The notes below the pieces were generated by a model, which worked only from the letters and a program-made list of their open reading frames with translations, searched no databases and had not been told where the DNA came from. Shown one piece after another: positions 46,045-56,134 of a stretch of 64,000 nucleotides of DNA; within the stretch, counting starts at the first letter, position 1; each line of letters opens with the position of its first letter. The position numbers and the translations under genes were made by a program. The DNA is taken from assembly GCF_001187905.1 (NCBI RefSeq), contig NZ_LGIS01000014.1, forward strand, positions 1 through 64,000, read 5' to 3'. The stretch comes from Pantoea sp. RIT-PI-b (GTDB lineage: Bacteria; Pseudomonadota; Gammaproteobacteria; Enterobacterales; Enterobacteriaceae).

Positions 46045-46659
46045 ATGGATAACGTTGTACAACCCACTAAAGTTCCTCACTCACTCGTTGAAGATGCGCT
46101 GGCGATCGTGCTCGGCACGCTGATGGTGTCGTTTGGTGTCATCATGCTGAAACAAGCCGGCGCGTTGACCGGCAGCTCAGCGGGTATTGCCTTTTTGATC
46201 AGCTATTTGTCGCCGCTCTCCTTTGGTAGCGCGTTCTTCCTGATCAACCTGCCATTTTACTGGCTGGCGGTACGCCGCATGGGCTGGGAATTCACCCTGA
46301 AAACCTTCTGCGCGGTGGGTTTGGTTTCGCTGTTTACCCATCTGCACCCGCTGTTTGTGCATTTTTCTGCGCTAAATCCGTTTTATGCGACACTGTTCGG
46401 TAACGTGGTGATGGGCGTTGGGTTTATAGTGTTGTTCCGTCATAAAGCCAGCCTCGGCGGCATCAATATTCTGGCGCTCTGGTTGCAGGACCGCATCGGT
46501 CTGCGTGCCGGAAAACTGCAGATGGCGGTCGATACCTGCGTGGTGTTAGCCTCGCTGTTTGTGGTGTCGTTACCCATGCTGTTGGCCTCAATTGCGGGCG
46601 CGGTGATCCTTAATCTCATCATCGCAATGAATCATCGTCCCGGCCGTTACCTGGTTTAA
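46045..46659 (+). CDS. YitT-family (DUF161) inner-membrane protein
   Basis: The 204 residues hold five to six hydrophobic segments, with TGSSAGIAFLISYLSPLSFGSAFFLINLPFYWLA near 42-75 and SLGGINILALWLQDRIGLRAGKLQM near 135-159. These match the membrane half of the YitT/DUF161 family (GGxxGIA then GGxxIL signatures), without the soluble DUF2179 domain. Function unknown; transport has been suggested. It follows the Lrp-type regulator and precedes tyrB by about 50 bases. Confidence 0.75.
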   Translation: MDNVVQPTKVPHSLVEDALAIVLGTLMVSFGVIMLKQAGALTGSSAGIAFLISYLSPLSFGSAFFLINLPFYWLAVRRMGWEFTLKTFCAVGLVSLFTHLHPLFVHFSALNPFYATLFGNVVMGVGFIVLFRHKASLGGINILALWLQDRIGLRAGKLQMAVDTCVVLASLFVVSLPMLLASIAGAVILNLIIAMNHRPGRYLV

Positions 46660-46706
46660 TGACGCCTCTTACCTCTTATTTATGACCAATCATGGAGATC
46701 TGCACC

Positions 46707-47900
46707 GTGTTTCAAAACGTTGATGCTTATGCCGGCGATCCGATTCTGTCGCTGATGGAAACTTTCAAACAAGATCCGCGCGATAACAAAGTAAACTTAA
46801 GCATTGGTCTCTATTACAACGAAGCGGGCATTATTCCTCAGCTGCAGGCCGTTGCCGCCGCGGAAGAGCGTCTGCAGGCGCAGCCGCATCAGGCGTCGCT
46901 GTATCTGCCGATGGAAGGTTTGAACGCTTACCGTAACGCGATTGCACCGCTGCTGTTTGGTAAACAACATCCGATGCTGCAAGCGGGTCGCATTGCATCC
47001 ATCCAGACGCTGGGTGGTTCGGGCGCACTGAAAGTCGGTGCCGATTTCCTGAAGCGCTACTTCCCTGCTTCAAACGTGTGGGTGAGCGATCCAACATGGG
47101 AAAACCACATCGCGATCTTCAACGGTGCGGGTTTCGACGTGGATACCTATCCGTGGTACGACGCTGAGACCAACGGCGTGAAGTTTGATGCGTTCATTGC
47201 CAAACTGAAAACGTTGCCGAAGCAATCCATCGTGCTGCTGCATCCGTGCTGCCACAACCCAACCGGCGCCGATCTGACTAACGCGCAGTGGGATGAAACC
47301 ACCGAAGTCCTGAAAGCGCAGGAGCTGATTCCGTTCCTCGATATCGCCTATCAGGGCTTTGGGGCGGGCATGGAAGAAGATGCTTATGCGATTCGCGCGA
47401 TTGCGGCAGCCGGTTTGCCTGCGCTGGTCAGCAACTCATTCTCTAAAATCTTCTCGCTGTACGGCGAGCGCGTCGGCGGACTTTCTATCGTGTGCGACAG
47501 TGCAGAAGAGTCGGCGCGTGTCCTCGGCCAGCTGAAAGCTACCGTACGTCGTAACTACTCCAGCCCGCCAAACTTTGGTGCTCAGGTTGTTTCCTGCGTG
47601 CTGAATGACGAGGCGTTGCTGAACAACTGGCTGGCCGAAGTGGAAGCCATGCGTCTGCGTATTATTGAGATGCGCCAGGCGCTGGTGAAGGTGTTGAGCA
47701 CTAAGCTGCCAGGGCAAAACTTTGATTACCTGCTGAAGCAGCGCGGTATGTTCAGCTACACCGGTTTGAGCGCACAGCAGGTTGATCGCCTGCGCGATGA
47801 GTTCGGCGTGTACCTGATCGCCAGCGGCCGTATGTGCGTAGCTGGCCTCAACAGCCGTAACGTTAATCAGGTTGCTGAGGCGTTTGCTGCGGTGATGTAA
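46707..47900 (+). CDS. tyrB: Aromatic amino acid aminotransferase TyrB
   Basis: TyrB carries out the last step of tyrosine and phenylalanine (and leucine) synthesis with PLP. The 397-residue protein matches E. coli TyrB closely; the PLP lysine is Lys247 in SNSFSKIFS, with [13 protein letters not shown] near 179-191 and the substrate-binding Arg near the C-terminus. The start is GTG at 46707 with GGAG 9 bases upstream, giving the E. coli length; an ATG five codons earlier overlaps the ribosome site. Confidence 0.95.
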   Translation: MFQNVDAYAGDPILSLMETFKQDPRDNKVNLSIGLYYNEAGIIPQLQAVAAAEERLQAQPHQASLYLPMEGLNAYRNAIAPLLFGKQHPMLQAGRIASIQTLGGSGALKVGADFLKRYFPASNVWVSDPTWENHIAIFNGAGFDVDTYPWYDAETNGVKFDAFIAKLKTLPKQSIVLLHPCCHNPTGADLTNAQWDETTEVLKAQELIPFLDIAYQGFGAGMEEDAYAIRAIAAAGLPALVSNSFSKIFSLYGERVGGLSIVCDSAEESARVLGQLKATVRRNYSSPPNFGAQVVSCVLNDEALLNNWLAEVEAMRLRIIEMRQALVKVLSTKLPGQNFDYLLKQRGMFSYTGLSAQQVDRLRDEFGVYLIASGRMCVAGLNSRNVNQVAEAFAAVM

Positions 47901-47927
47901 CTCTTTTTGCGCGCCGCTGTTTAACTG

Positions 47928-47959
47928 AACCACCCAGCTTTAACGCGGGTGGTTTTTTT
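47928..47959 (+). terminator. tyrB terminator
   Basis: AACCACCC (47928-47935) pairs with GGGTGGTT (47947-47954), followed by a continuing T-run to 47959. Confidence 0.9.
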
Positions 47960-48077
47960 ATGCGTATGATTAAGACGGTTCTTGTGGGGAGCGGAGGGAT
48001 GCGACGTTAGTTTTGGCGGGCTTTTATCTGGTCGGAAGCGCCAGAAGCCAGGAAGTCTAACAATAAGGAATCGCCCC

Positions 48078-49607
48078 ATGAACCCTTTCTCTACCGCACT
48101 GAAACCCCTCTGTTATGCCATGACATTGGCCCTCTCGCTGCCTGCCTTTGCGACTGAATTGACGCGTGACAATGGCGCACCGGTCGGTGATAACCAGAAT
48201 TCGCAAACCGCGGGTGAGCACGGCGCCGTGTTGCTGCAGGATGTGCAGCTGATTCAAAAGCTGCAGCGTTTTGACCGTGAACGTATTCCGGAGCGCGTAG
48301 TGCACGCGCGCGGCACCGGCGCACACGGTGAGTTCCGCGCCAGCATAGACATCAGTGATTTGACGATGGCAGACGTATTCAAGCCAGGCAGCGTGACGCC
48401 GGTGTTTGTACGCTTCTCGTCGGTGGTGCACAGCAAACATTCGCCGGAGACGCTGCGCGATCCGCGCGGTTTTGCTACCAAGTTTTACACCAGCCAGGGC
48501 AACTGGGATTTAGTCGGTAACAACCTGCCGGTGTTCTTCATCCGCGATGCGATCAAATTCCCGGACATGGTGCATGCCTTTAAGCCCGATCCGCGCACCA
48601 ACCTGGGCAATGATGCCCGCACCTTTGATTTCTTCTCACACGTGCCAGAAGCCACGCACGGTCTGACCATGCTGTTCTCCAACATGGGCACACCCGCTAA
48701 CTATCGCCAGATGGATGGCAACAGCGTGCACGCCTACAAATTCGTTAACGCGAAAGGCGAAGTGCACTACGTGAAGTTCCACTGGAAAACGCTGCAGGGC
48801 GAGAAAAATCTCGATCCTGCGGAAGTCGCAGCGATCCAAAGCGGCACCTTTAGTCATATGACCGAAGATTTGGTGGCGGCGATCAACAATAAAGCCTATC
48901 CGAAATGGGATCTCTACATTCAAACCATCAAAGCCAGCGATATCGATAAGTTCGACTTCAATCCACTGGATGCGACCAAAATCTGGCCGGGCATTGCCGA
49001 AGTGAAAGTGGGGCAGATGGAGCTCAACCGCAACGTCGATAACTTCTTCCAGGAGACCGAGCAGGTAGCAATGGCGCCATCGAATCTGGTGCCGGGCATT
49101 GAGGCATCGGAAGATCGTCTGCTGCAAGGGCGTTTGTTCTCGTACGCTGATACCCAGATGTATCGCATCGGCGCTAATGGGCTAAGTTTGCCGGTCAACG
49201 CGCCGCGCGTGCTGGTCAGTAATGGCAATCAGGATGGCGCCATGAACAGCGGTAAGGCCGACGATCATGGTGTGAACTATCAGCCCAGCCGCATCTATCC
49301 ACGTGAAGAGCTGCAAAGTGCGCGCTACAGCCACAGTCCGCTGAGCGGCGTGACACAACAGGCCACCCTCGCCAAAACGCAGAACTTCAAGCAGGCTGGC
49401 GAGCTGTATCGTTCCTTTAACGATAAAGAGAAAAGCGATCTGATTACCTCGCTGGGCGGGGCGCTGAAAGGTGTCGATGTGCAAAGCCGCGCCATCATGC
49501 TGTCGTATTTCTATAAAGCCGATAAAGAGTATGGCGAGCGTCTGGCCGCGATGACTAAAGATGATGTGGGCAGCATCAAAGCGATGGCCGCTAAGCTGAA
49601 CGACTAA
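48078..49607 (+). CDS. Periplasmic monofunctional haem catalase
   Basis: The 509-residue protein degrades hydrogen peroxide. It has a signal peptide (about 1-26, ending AFA), so it acts in the periplasm like Pseudomonas KatB. The catalytic His76 is in VVHARGTGAHG, the catalytic Asn in LVGNNLPVFFIRD near 148-149, and the haem-ligating Tyr356 in RLFSYADTQ. The ATG at 48078 has AAGGA 9 bases upstream; the longer frame has no signal peptide at its start. It occupies the place of aphA in E. coli. Confidence 0.92.
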   Translation: MNPFSTALKPLCYAMTLALSLPAFATELTRDNGAPVGDNQNSQTAGEHGAVLLQDVQLIQKLQRFDRERIPERVVHARGTGAHGEFRASIDISDLTMADVFKPGSVTPVFVRFSSVVHSKHSPETLRDPRGFATKFYTSQGNWDLVGNNLPVFFIRDAIKFPDMVHAFKPDPRTNLGNDARTFDFFSHVPEATHGLTMLFSNMGTPANYRQMDGNSVHAYKFVNAKGEVHYVKFHWKTLQGEKNLDPAEVAAIQSGTFSHMTEDLVAAINNKAYPKWDLYIQTIKASDIDKFDFNPLDATKIWPGIAEVKVGQMELNRNVDNFFQETEQVAMAPSNLVPGIEASEDRLLQGRLFSYADTQMYRIGANGLSLPVNAPRVLVSNGNQDGAMNSGKADDHGVNYQPSRIYPREELQSARYSHSPLSGVTQQATLAKTQNFKQAGELYRSFNDKEKSDLITSLGGALKGVDVQSRAIMLSYFYKADKEYGERLAAMTKDDVGSIKAMAAKLND

Positions 49608-49614
49608 CCTTCAG

Positions 49615-49643
49615 GCGGCAGACTTCACGCTCTGCCGCTTTTT
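49615..49643 (+). terminator. Catalase gene terminator
   Basis: GCGGCAGA (49615-49622) pairs with TCTGCCGC (49631-49638), 8-base loop, followed by five T. Confidence 0.9.
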
Positions 49644-49715
49644 CCTTGTCATAGGGTTTACCTTTCGCCGACATGCTGCACACTTAAACGGTGTGTTTCA
49701 TTTTAGGATTCTGGC

Positions 49716-50132
49716 ATGTGGCATCAACAAACTCTGACGCTGAGCGCCAAAGCGCGCGGTTTTCATCTCATCACCGACGAGATTGTCGGCCAGCTTAACG
49801 GCTTAACCGATGTGCGCATTGGTCAGCTGCATCTCCTGCTACAGCACACTTCGGCGTCACTGACGCTGAATGAAAATTGTGATCCCACGGTGCGCAGCGA
49901 TATGGAGCAGCACTTCTTACGTCATGTTCCGGAAAATGCACCTTATCAGCACGATTACGAAGGGGCCGATGACATGCCCGCTCACATCAAATCGTCGTTA
50001 CTGGGTGTTTCACTCCTGATTCCGGTAAGTCGCGGGCGCTTGTTACTGGGCACGTGGCAGGGAATCTGGCTGGGTGAGCATCGCGTACATGGCGGCGCGC
50101 GGCGCATTGTTGCGACCTTACAAGGGGAATAA
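49716..50132 (+). CDS. yjbQ: YjbQ, UPF0047 family protein
   Basis: The 138-residue protein belongs to the widespread YjbQ/UPF0047 family, whose E. coli member has thiamine-phosphate-synthase activity in vitro. The family signature near the C-terminus is seen as [13 protein letters not shown] (about 110-122), and the conserved histidine-containing [14 protein letters not shown] near 40-53. It precedes yjbR by 3 bases in a two-gene unit, as in E. coli. Confidence 0.93.
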   Translation: MWHQQTLTLSAKARGFHLITDEIVGQLNGLTDVRIGQLHLLLQHTSASLTLNENCDPTVRSDMEQHFLRHVPENAPYQHDYEGADDMPAHIKSSLLGVSLLIPVSRGRLLLGTWQGIWLGEHRVHGGARRIVATLQGE

Positions 50133-50135
50133 AAC

Positions 50136-50486
50136 ATGAACACTTCGGATTTACTGACTTACTGCATGGGCAAGCCAGGCGCAGAGCAGAGCTACAAAGA
50201 CGTGTGGCAAGCGACGCAAATTAAAAGCGAAGGCGTGCTGTTTGCCATGCTGTATGAGGTGAAAGGGCGGCCAGCATTATCGCTGAAAGCGTCACCCGCA
50301 CTGGCGGATTTACTGCGAGAGGAACATAGCGATGTGTTTCCCAGTGAGCATTTAAATAAGTCGCACTGGAGCACGCTGTGGCTGGATGGTTCACTGAAGG
50401 ATTCGCAGATTTACTATCTGGTGGATGCCTCCTGGCAACAGGCTGACGCCACGCGCGCGGCGGGCGTCAACCATGATGAGAACTGA
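50136..50486 (+). CDS. yjbR: YjbR, MmcQ/YjbR family DNA-binding-fold protein
   Basis: A 116-residue cytoplasmic protein with the CyaY-like double-wing fold of the MmcQ/YjbR family. The motifs CMGKPGAEQSYKDVWQATQIK near 10-30, LPALADLLREE-like region near 50-60 and the C-terminal YYLVDASWQQA near 90-100 match E. coli YjbR. No enzymatic role is established. Confidence 0.92.
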   Translation: MNTSDLLTYCMGKPGAEQSYKDVWQATQIKSEGVLFAMLYEVKGRPALSLKASPALADLLREEHSDVFPSEHLNKSHWSTLWLDGSLKDSQIYYLVDASWQQADATRAAGVNHDEN

Positions 50487-50492
50487 GGCCGG

Positions 50493-51557
50493 TTAAGCCG
50501 CAGACTCTTCGCGCAGGGTGTTGATATCAATCACGAAACGATATTTTACGTCGCTTTTCAGCATACGTTCGTAGGCTTCGTTGATTTGGTTCATCGCGAT
50601 CAGCTCGATATCCGAGGTGATGCCGTGCTTGCCACAGAAATCCAGCATCTCCTGGGTTTCTGCAATGCCGCCAATCAGTGAACCGGCAACGCTACGACGT
50701 TTAAAGATCAGGTTAAATACCTGCGGTGCCGGGTGATCGTGCTCCGGTGCGCCAACCAGCGTCATGTTGCCGTCGCGCTTCAGCAGGGTGATGAACGGGT
50801 TGAGATCGTGCTGCGCCGCAACGGTATTCAGAATGAAGTCAAAGCTATTGGTATGCTGTGCCATCTGATCGGCATCTTTCGAGATCACCACTTCATCTGC
50901 GCCGAGGCGCTTACCGTCTTCAATTTTGGACGGTGACGTGGTGAACAGCACCACATGCGCACCCATAGCATGGGCCAGTTTGACGCCCATGTGGCCAAGA
51001 CCGCCGAGGCCGACGATACCCACTTTTTTACCCGGACCCACGTTCCAGTGGCGCAGCGGTGAGTAAGTCGTGATACCGGCACACAGCAGAGGTGCAACAC
51101 CTGCCAGATCGAGATTTTCCGGCACGCGCAGTACGAAGCTTTCATCTACCACCATGTTGGTGGAGTAGCCGCCGTAGGTGATGGCGCCCGTTTCGCGGTC
51201 TTCACCGTTATAGGTGCCGACAAAACCATTTTCGCAATACTGCTCCAGTCCTTCCTGGCAGCTAGGACAGCTGCGGCAGGAATCAACCATACAACCCACG
51301 CCGACCAGGTCACCCACTTTATAGTTGTGTGTGTGAGCGCCAACGGCAGTCACGCGGCCCACGATTTCATGGCCAGGTACCACTGGGAAAATGGTGTTGC
51401 GCCATTCATTGCGCGCGGTATGCAAGTCTGAGTGGCAAACGCCACAGTACAACACTTCAATCTGCACATCATGAGCGCGCAGTTCGCGTGGCTTAAAGTC
51501 GAACGGGGCGAGTTTTGCTTTCGCGTCCTGTGCGGCATAGGCATGCGTAATATTCAT
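50493..51557 (-). CDS. Zinc-dependent NADP alcohol/aldehyde reductase (YahK-like)
   Basis: A medium-chain dehydrogenase of the cinnamyl-alcohol-dehydrogenase type, 354 residues. Catalytic zinc ligands are Cys38 (CGVCHSD) and His63-Glu64 (PGHE); the structural zinc is held by Cys94, Cys97, Cys100 and Cys108; the cofactor motif GLGGLGHMG is near 186-194. E. coli YahK, the closest match I recall, reduces a broad range of aldehydes with NADPH. It lies tail-to-tail with yjbR and is absent from this locus in E. coli. Confidence 0.88.
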   Translation of the reverse strand: MNITHAYAAQDAKAKLAPFDFKPRELRAHDVQIEVLYCGVCHSDLHTARNEWRNTIFPVVPGHEIVGRVTAVGAHTHNYKVGDLVGVGCMVDSCRSCPSCQEGLEQYCENGFVGTYNGEDRETGAITYGGYSTNMVVDESFVLRVPENLDLAGVAPLLCAGITTYSPLRHWNVGPGKKVGIVGLGGLGHMGVKLAHAMGAHVVLFTTSPSKIEDGKRLGADEVVISKDADQMAQHTNSFDFILNTVAAQHDLNPFITLLKRDGNMTLVGAPEHDHPAPQVFNLIFKRRSVAGSLIGGIAETQEMLDFCGKHGITSDIELIAMNQINEAYERMLKSDVKYRFVIDINTLREESAA

Positions 51558-51746
51558 GGTGTCTCCAGTCGGATGTGTCGTGAGTTTTATGCGGGATCCC
51601 GTTCAGCGGACTGAAGGGATAAAGGGCGTATGGACGCCAAAAGGAACGCTGTAAGGATAGTCAGCAGGATGAAATGCGTATATGCCTGAAGTTGTCTGAT
51701 TCTTGCCTGTTCCTGCATTTCGCTGTGGGAATTGGCAGCAAAAATA

Positions 51747-51766
51747 AGGCCCGCATTAGCGGGCCT
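51747..51766 (-). terminator. uvrA terminator
   Basis: On the minus strand AGGCCCGC / GCGGGCCT with a 4-base loop (TAAT) is followed by TTATTTTT. It stands 10 bases past the uvrA stop. Confidence 0.9.
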
Positions 51767-51775
51767 GAGAGAAAA

Positions 51776-54604
51776 TCACTTTTTCAACATTGGCTTAAGG
51801 AAACGTGCCGTGTGTGATTTTTCACACTCTGCCACCGTTTCTGGCGTGCCGGCAATCAGGATTTCCCCGCCGCCGCTGCCACCTTCCGGACCAAGATCGA
51901 CAATCCAGTCAGCGGTTTTGACCACGTCGAGATTGTGCTCAATCACCACGATGGTGTTGCCCTGATCGCGCAGCTGATGCAGCACTTCCAGCAGTTGCTG
52001 AATATCCGCAAAGTGCAGACCGGTGGTCGGCTCATCAAGGATATACAACGTCTGGCCTGTGCCGCGTTTTGACAGCTCACGCGCCAGCTTAACGCGCTGG
52101 GCTTCACCGCCAGACAGCGTCGTCGCCGACTGGCCGAGGCGGATATACGACAGGCCAACATCGATCAGCGTTTGCAGCTTACGCGCCAGCGCTGGAACGG
52201 CATCGAAGAACTCACGCGCCTCTTCGATAGTCATATCCAGCACTTCGTGGATGCTCTTGCCTTTGTATTTAATCTCCAGCGTTTCGCGGTTATAGCGTTT
52301 GCCTTTGCACTGGTCGCACGGCACGTAGATGTCAGGCAGGAAGTGCATCTCTACCTTGATCACGCCATCGCCCTGACAGGCTTCACAGCGTCCGCCGCGT
52401 ACGTTAAAGCTGAAGCGGCCAGGATTGTATCCACGTGAACGCGCTTCCGGCACACCGGCGAACAGCTCGCGCACCGGCGTGAAAATGCCGGTATAGGTCG
52501 CGGGGTTAGAGCGCGGGGTACGGCCAATCGGGCTCTGATCGATATCGATCACTTTATCGAAGTGTTCGAGACCGGCGATCTCACGATAAGGCGCGGCTTC
52601 GATGGTGGTAGCCCCGTTGAGCTGGCGCTGCGCAATCGGGAACAGCGTATCGTTAATCAGCGTCGATTTACCCGAGCCGGATACGCCGGTGATACAGGTA
52701 AATAAGCCGACCGGAATCGTCAGCGTGACGTCTTTGAGGTTGTTGCCGCGCGCACCCGTCAGTTTCAGTACTTTGGCGGGATCGCCTTTGACGCGCTCTT
52801 TTGGAATCGCGATCTCACGCTTGCCGCTAAGGAACTGGCCGGTGAGTGAATTTTCATTCGCCATGATCGCGTGCACATCGCCTTCCGCCACCACCTGACC
52901 ACCATGCACGCCAGCGCCTGGCCCGATATCGATCACATGGTCAGCCGCGCGAATCGCATCTTCATCGTGCTCTACCACAATCACCGTATTACCGAGATCG
53001 CGCAGGTGAATCAGCGTACCTAACAGGCGTTCGTTATCGCGCTGATGCAGACCGATGGAGGGTTCATCCAGTACATACATTACGCCCACCAAGCCAGCAC
53101 CAATCTGGCTGGCCAGACGAATACGCTGCGCTTCACCGCCGGAGAGCGTTTCTGCCGAGCGTGACATCGACAGGTAGTTCAAGCCGACGTTGACCAGGAA
53201 GCTCAGGCGATCGCCGATCTCTTTCAGGACTTTCTCGGCGATCTGTGCGCGTTGGCCGCTCAGCTTCATATTGGCGAAGAACTCCATCGCATGCCCGATG
53301 CTCATCTCAGAGATGGTCGGCAGGTTGGTGTTTTCGACAAAGACATGACGCGCTTCACGACGCAAACGGGTGCCTTCACAGCTGGCACAAGCGCGGTTGC
53401 TGATAAATTTCGCCAGCTCTTCGCGTACCGCGTTGGATTCCGTCTCTTTATAACGGCGCTCCATGTTGTGCAGCACGCCTTCAAACGGATGGCGGCGCAC
53501 CGAAGTATCACCCCGATCGTTGATGTATTTGAATTCGATATTCTCTTTGCCGGAACCGTACAGAATCACGTTGCGCGCATTGTCGCTCAGGCTGTTAAAC
53601 GGAGCTTCAACATCGAATTGCAGATGCTCTGCCAGCGAGCGCAGCATCTGGAAATAGTAGAAATTACGGCGATCCCAGCCGCGGATGGCGCCACCGGCCA
53701 GCGACAGCTCGGGATTCTGCACCACGCGATCGGGGTCGAAATATTGCTGCACGCCCAAGCCATCGCAGGTCGGGCAAGCGCCGGCTGGGTTGTTGAACGA
53801 GAACAGGCGCGGTTCGAGTTCGCGCATGCTATAGCCACAAATTGGGCAGGCAAAGTTCGCCGAGAACAGCATCTCTTCAGCATGGGTGTCGTCCATATCG
53901 GCGACGATTGCCGTACCACCGCTGAGTTCCAGCGTGGTTTCAAAAGATTCCGCCAGACGCGTTGCCAGATCCTCGCGCACGCGGAAGCGGTCAATCACCA
54001 CTTCGATGGTGTGTTTCTTCTGTAATTCCAGCTTCGGCGGATCCGACAGGTCGCACACTTCGCCGTCGATACGCGCACGGATATAACCCTGTGCGGCGAG
54101 ATTTTCCAGCGTTTTGGTGTGTTCGCCTTTGCGATCTTTCACCACTGGCGCCAGCAGCATCAGGCGACGGCCCTCTTCCTGCGACAATACCTGATCGACC
54201 ATCTGGCTAACGGTTTGCGCGGCCAGCGGAACGTCATGATCCGGACAGCGCGGCTCGCCGACGCGTGCAAACAGCAGGCGCAAGTAGTCGTGAATTTCGG
54301 TTATGGTGCCGACGGTGGAACGCGGGTTATGCGAAGTCGATTTCTGCTCAATGGAGATGGCGGGCGAAAGACCTTCAATGTGGTCAACGTCCGGTTTCTC
54401 CATTAATGAAAGAAACTGGCGCGCATAGGCCGAAAGCGATTCGACATAGCGACGCTGGCCTTCAGCATACAGCGTATCAAACGCCAGCGAAGACTTACCG
54501 GAACCTGACAGACCGGTGACCACAATGAGCTTATCGCGAGGGATGATCAGGTTGATGTTCTTCAAATTATGGGTGCGAGCACCGCGGACTTCGATCTTAT
54601 CCAT
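51776..54604 (-). CDS. uvrA: Excinuclease ABC subunit UvrA
   Basis: UvrA scans DNA for bulky damage and loads UvrB in nucleotide excision repair. The 942-residue protein has two ABC modules: Walker [10 protein letters not shown] near 31-39 and GVSGSGKST near 640-648, signatures [12 protein letters not shown] and [12 protein letters not shown], and zinc-binding CxxC pairs near 253/256 (CPICGYS) and 736/740-760 ([14 protein letters not shown]). It is divergent from ssb with a shared SOS box. Confidence 0.97.
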   Translation of the reverse strand: MDKIEVRGARTHNLKNINLIIPRDKLIVVTGLSGSGKSSLAFDTLYAEGQRRYVESLSAYARQFLSLMEKPDVDHIEGLSPAISIEQKSTSHNPRSTVGTITEIHDYLRLLFARVGEPRCPDHDVPLAAQTVSQMVDQVLSQEEGRRLMLLAPVVKDRKGEHTKTLENLAAQGYIRARIDGEVCDLSDPPKLELQKKHTIEVVIDRFRVREDLATRLAESFETTLELSGGTAIVADMDDTHAEEMLFSANFACPICGYSMRELEPRLFSFNNPAGACPTCDGLGVQQYFDPDRVVQNPELSLAGGAIRGWDRRNFYYFQMLRSLAEHLQFDVEAPFNSLSDNARNVILYGSGKENIEFKYINDRGDTSVRRHPFEGVLHNMERRYKETESNAVREELAKFISNRACASCEGTRLRREARHVFVENTNLPTISEMSIGHAMEFFANMKLSGQRAQIAEKVLKEIGDRLSFLVNVGLNYLSMSRSAETLSGGEAQRIRLASQIGAGLVGVMYVLDEPSIGLHQRDNERLLGTLIHLRDLGNTVIVVEHDEDAIRAADHVIDIGPGAGVHGGQVVAEGDVHAIMANENSLTGQFLSGKREIAIPKERVKGDPAKVLKLTGARGNNLKDVTLTIPVGLFTCITGVSGSGKSTLINDTLFPIAQRQLNGATTIEAAPYREIAGLEHFDKVIDIDQSPIGRTPRSNPATYTGIFTPVRELFAGVPEARSRGYNPGRFSFNVRGGRCEACQGDGVIKVEMHFLPDIYVPCDQCKGKRYNRETLEIKYKGKSIHEVLDMTIEEAREFFDAVPALARKLQTLIDVGLSYIRLGQSATTLSGGEAQRVKLARELSKRGTGQTLYILDEPTTGLHFADIQQLLEVLHQLRDQGNTIVVIEHNLDVVKTADWIVDLGPEGGSGGGEILIAGTPETVAECEKSHTARFLKPMLKK

Positions 54605-54687
54605 TCACCTTTCCCGGATTGAACAACACTCGCCATGCCTTGCCAGCACGACCAGCAGAAACGCTCCATTATGGCACAAAAAATAAC

Positions 54688-54703
54688 CTGAATAAATATC
54701 CAG
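54688..54703. promoter_or_regulatory. LexA (SOS) box between uvrA and ssb
   Basis: CTGAATAAATATCCAG fits CTG-N10-CAG and corresponds to the known SOS box shared by uvrA and ssb in E. coli. It lies 84 bases before uvrA and 126 before ssb. Confidence 0.85.
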
Positions 54704-54828
54704 TGTTTTTTGCTATTCTGCTTGCTGGAAAAAAATTGGAATCCCGCTCTAAAGTGGGCACACGCCAATGTGACGTGATACAATTTTTCGCTTAGACTTT
54801 TAGCATCAACTCATCGGGAGACAGCAAC

Positions 54829-55383
54829 ATGGCCAGTCGTGGCGTAAACAAAGTGATTCTAGTCGGGAATCTGGGTCAGGATCCGGAAGTGCGCTACATG
54901 CCAAATGGTGGCGCGGTAGCCAACATTACGCTGGCCACGTCAGAAAGCTGGCGCGATAAAGCCACCGGTGAAAACAAAGAGATCACGGAATGGCATCGTG
55001 TTGTGCTGTTCGGCAAACTGGCGGAAGTGGCGGGTGAATACCTGCGTAAAGGTTCCCAGGTTTACATTGAAGGCCAGCTGCGCACCCGTAAATGGACCGA
55101 CCAGAGCGGCCAGGAAAAATACACCACTGAAGTGGTTGTGAACGTTGGCGGCACCATGCAGATGCTGGGTGGACGTCAGCAGGGCGCGAACGCAGGTGGC
55201 GCACCGGCGGGCGGTCAGGGCGGCGGCAATAACAACGGTTGGGGCCAGCCACAGCAGCCACAACAGCAGCCGCAAGGCGGTGGCAACCAGTTCAGCGGCG
55301 GCGCGCAGCAGCGTCCACAGCAGCAGAGCGCACCGGCGAACAACGAACCGCCAATGGATTTTGACGACGATATTCCGTTCTGA
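54829..55383 (+). CDS. ssb: Single-stranded DNA-binding protein Ssb
   Basis: Ssb coats single-stranded DNA in replication and repair. The 184-residue protein has the OB fold (1-112; [34 protein letters not shown]), a long Gly/Gln-rich linker (113-172) and the acidic tip MDFDDDIPF that binds partner proteins. It starts at the ATG 54829 with GGGAGA upstream. The E. coli protein is 178 residues. Confidence 0.97.
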   Translation: MASRGVNKVILVGNLGQDPEVRYMPNGGAVANITLATSESWRDKATGENKEITEWHRVVLFGKLAEVAGEYLRKGSQVYIEGQLRTRKWTDQSGQEKYTTEVVVNVGGTMQMLGGRQQGANAGGAPAGGQGGGNNNGWGQPQQPQQQPQGGGNQFSGGAQQRPQQQSAPANNEPPMDFDDDIPF

Positions 55384-55426
55384 TTATTCGCCTGAACACT
55401 CGGGCGCATTGTCAATGAATCCAGAG

Positions 55427-55458
55427 CTGCCATTCCGTGAGGAGTGGCAGTTTTTTTT
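55427..55458 (+). terminator. ssb terminator
   Basis: CTGCCATTCC (55427-55436) pairs with GGAGTGGCAG (55441-55450) with one wobble, 4-base loop and eight T. Confidence 0.92.
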
Positions 55459-55484
55459 CGACTGGAGCTGAACCTATTCCTGCA

Positions 55485-56012
55485 TTAATGCGGTCGCCAT
55501 TCCCGCAGCAACGCTTCCGTTTCGCGAACCAACACCGGATTGCCCGGCATAATCAAATCTGCCCATACTTCGTTATGCTGGTTGATCTGCTGCTGTGCCG
55601 AAGCATAAGTACGGTCCGCGGTGGTATGCGCATCGGCGGCGACCGTGATGTGATAGCCGAGGCTGGCGCCGACTTTAATCGTGGTATCGACACAGTAATC
55701 GGTCGCGCAGCCACAAATCACAAAGCTTTTAATCTCGAGCTGATCGAGGTGGGCGGCGAGATCGGTTTGCCAGAAGCTGTCGCAGGCGGTTTTGTTGACG
55801 AAGATGGCGTTGGCTGGCTGGTGTAATTCGGGCACGATTGCCCAGCCTGCGGAGTTAGCCTCTAAACCGGGACCAACGTGCTGGATGAAGATCACCTGAT
55901 CGGCTGCGGCGGTTAACTGATTGATTCGCTCACAACGACCGGCGCGATCAAAACGCGGCGTTGCTAGCACGCCATTTTGCATATCCACTACCACAACCAC
56001 GCGATTGGCCAT
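55485..56012 (-). CDS. Isochorismatase-like cysteine hydrolase
   Basis: The 175-residue protein has the Asp-Lys-Cys triad of the family: Asp10 (VVDMQNG), Lys74 (VNKTACDSF) and Cys107 (GCATDYCVD). Such proteins hydrolyse amides or vinyl ethers (nicotinamide, carbamoyl compounds, isochorismate); the substrate cannot be told from sequence. It is divergent from an AraC-type regulator, a common pairing with local control. GGAG lies before the ATG at 56010-56012. Confidence 0.87.
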   Translation of the reverse strand: MANRVVVVVDMQNGVLATPRFDRAGRCERINQLTAAADQVIFIQHVGPGLEANSAGWAIVPELHQPANAIFVNKTACDSFWQTDLAAHLDQLEIKSFVICGCATDYCVDTTIKVGASLGYHITVAADAHTTADRTYASAQQQINQHNEVWADLIMPGNPVLVRETEALLREWRPH

Positions 56013-56134
56013 ATTTATCTCCTTTTTAAGTCGTTTTAGTGTCCGGTGAATACACGATGAGGTAAAGCAAATCCGCTTTGCATTTATCGCTACTGCCGCG
56101 CATGCTTACAGAGGTTTTAATCCGGAGGTGTGTG

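Noticed and set aside
53252-54025. Antisense open frame of about 257 codons inside uvrA
   Set aside because: Shadow of uvrA on the other strand; no ribosome site and no recognisable domain.
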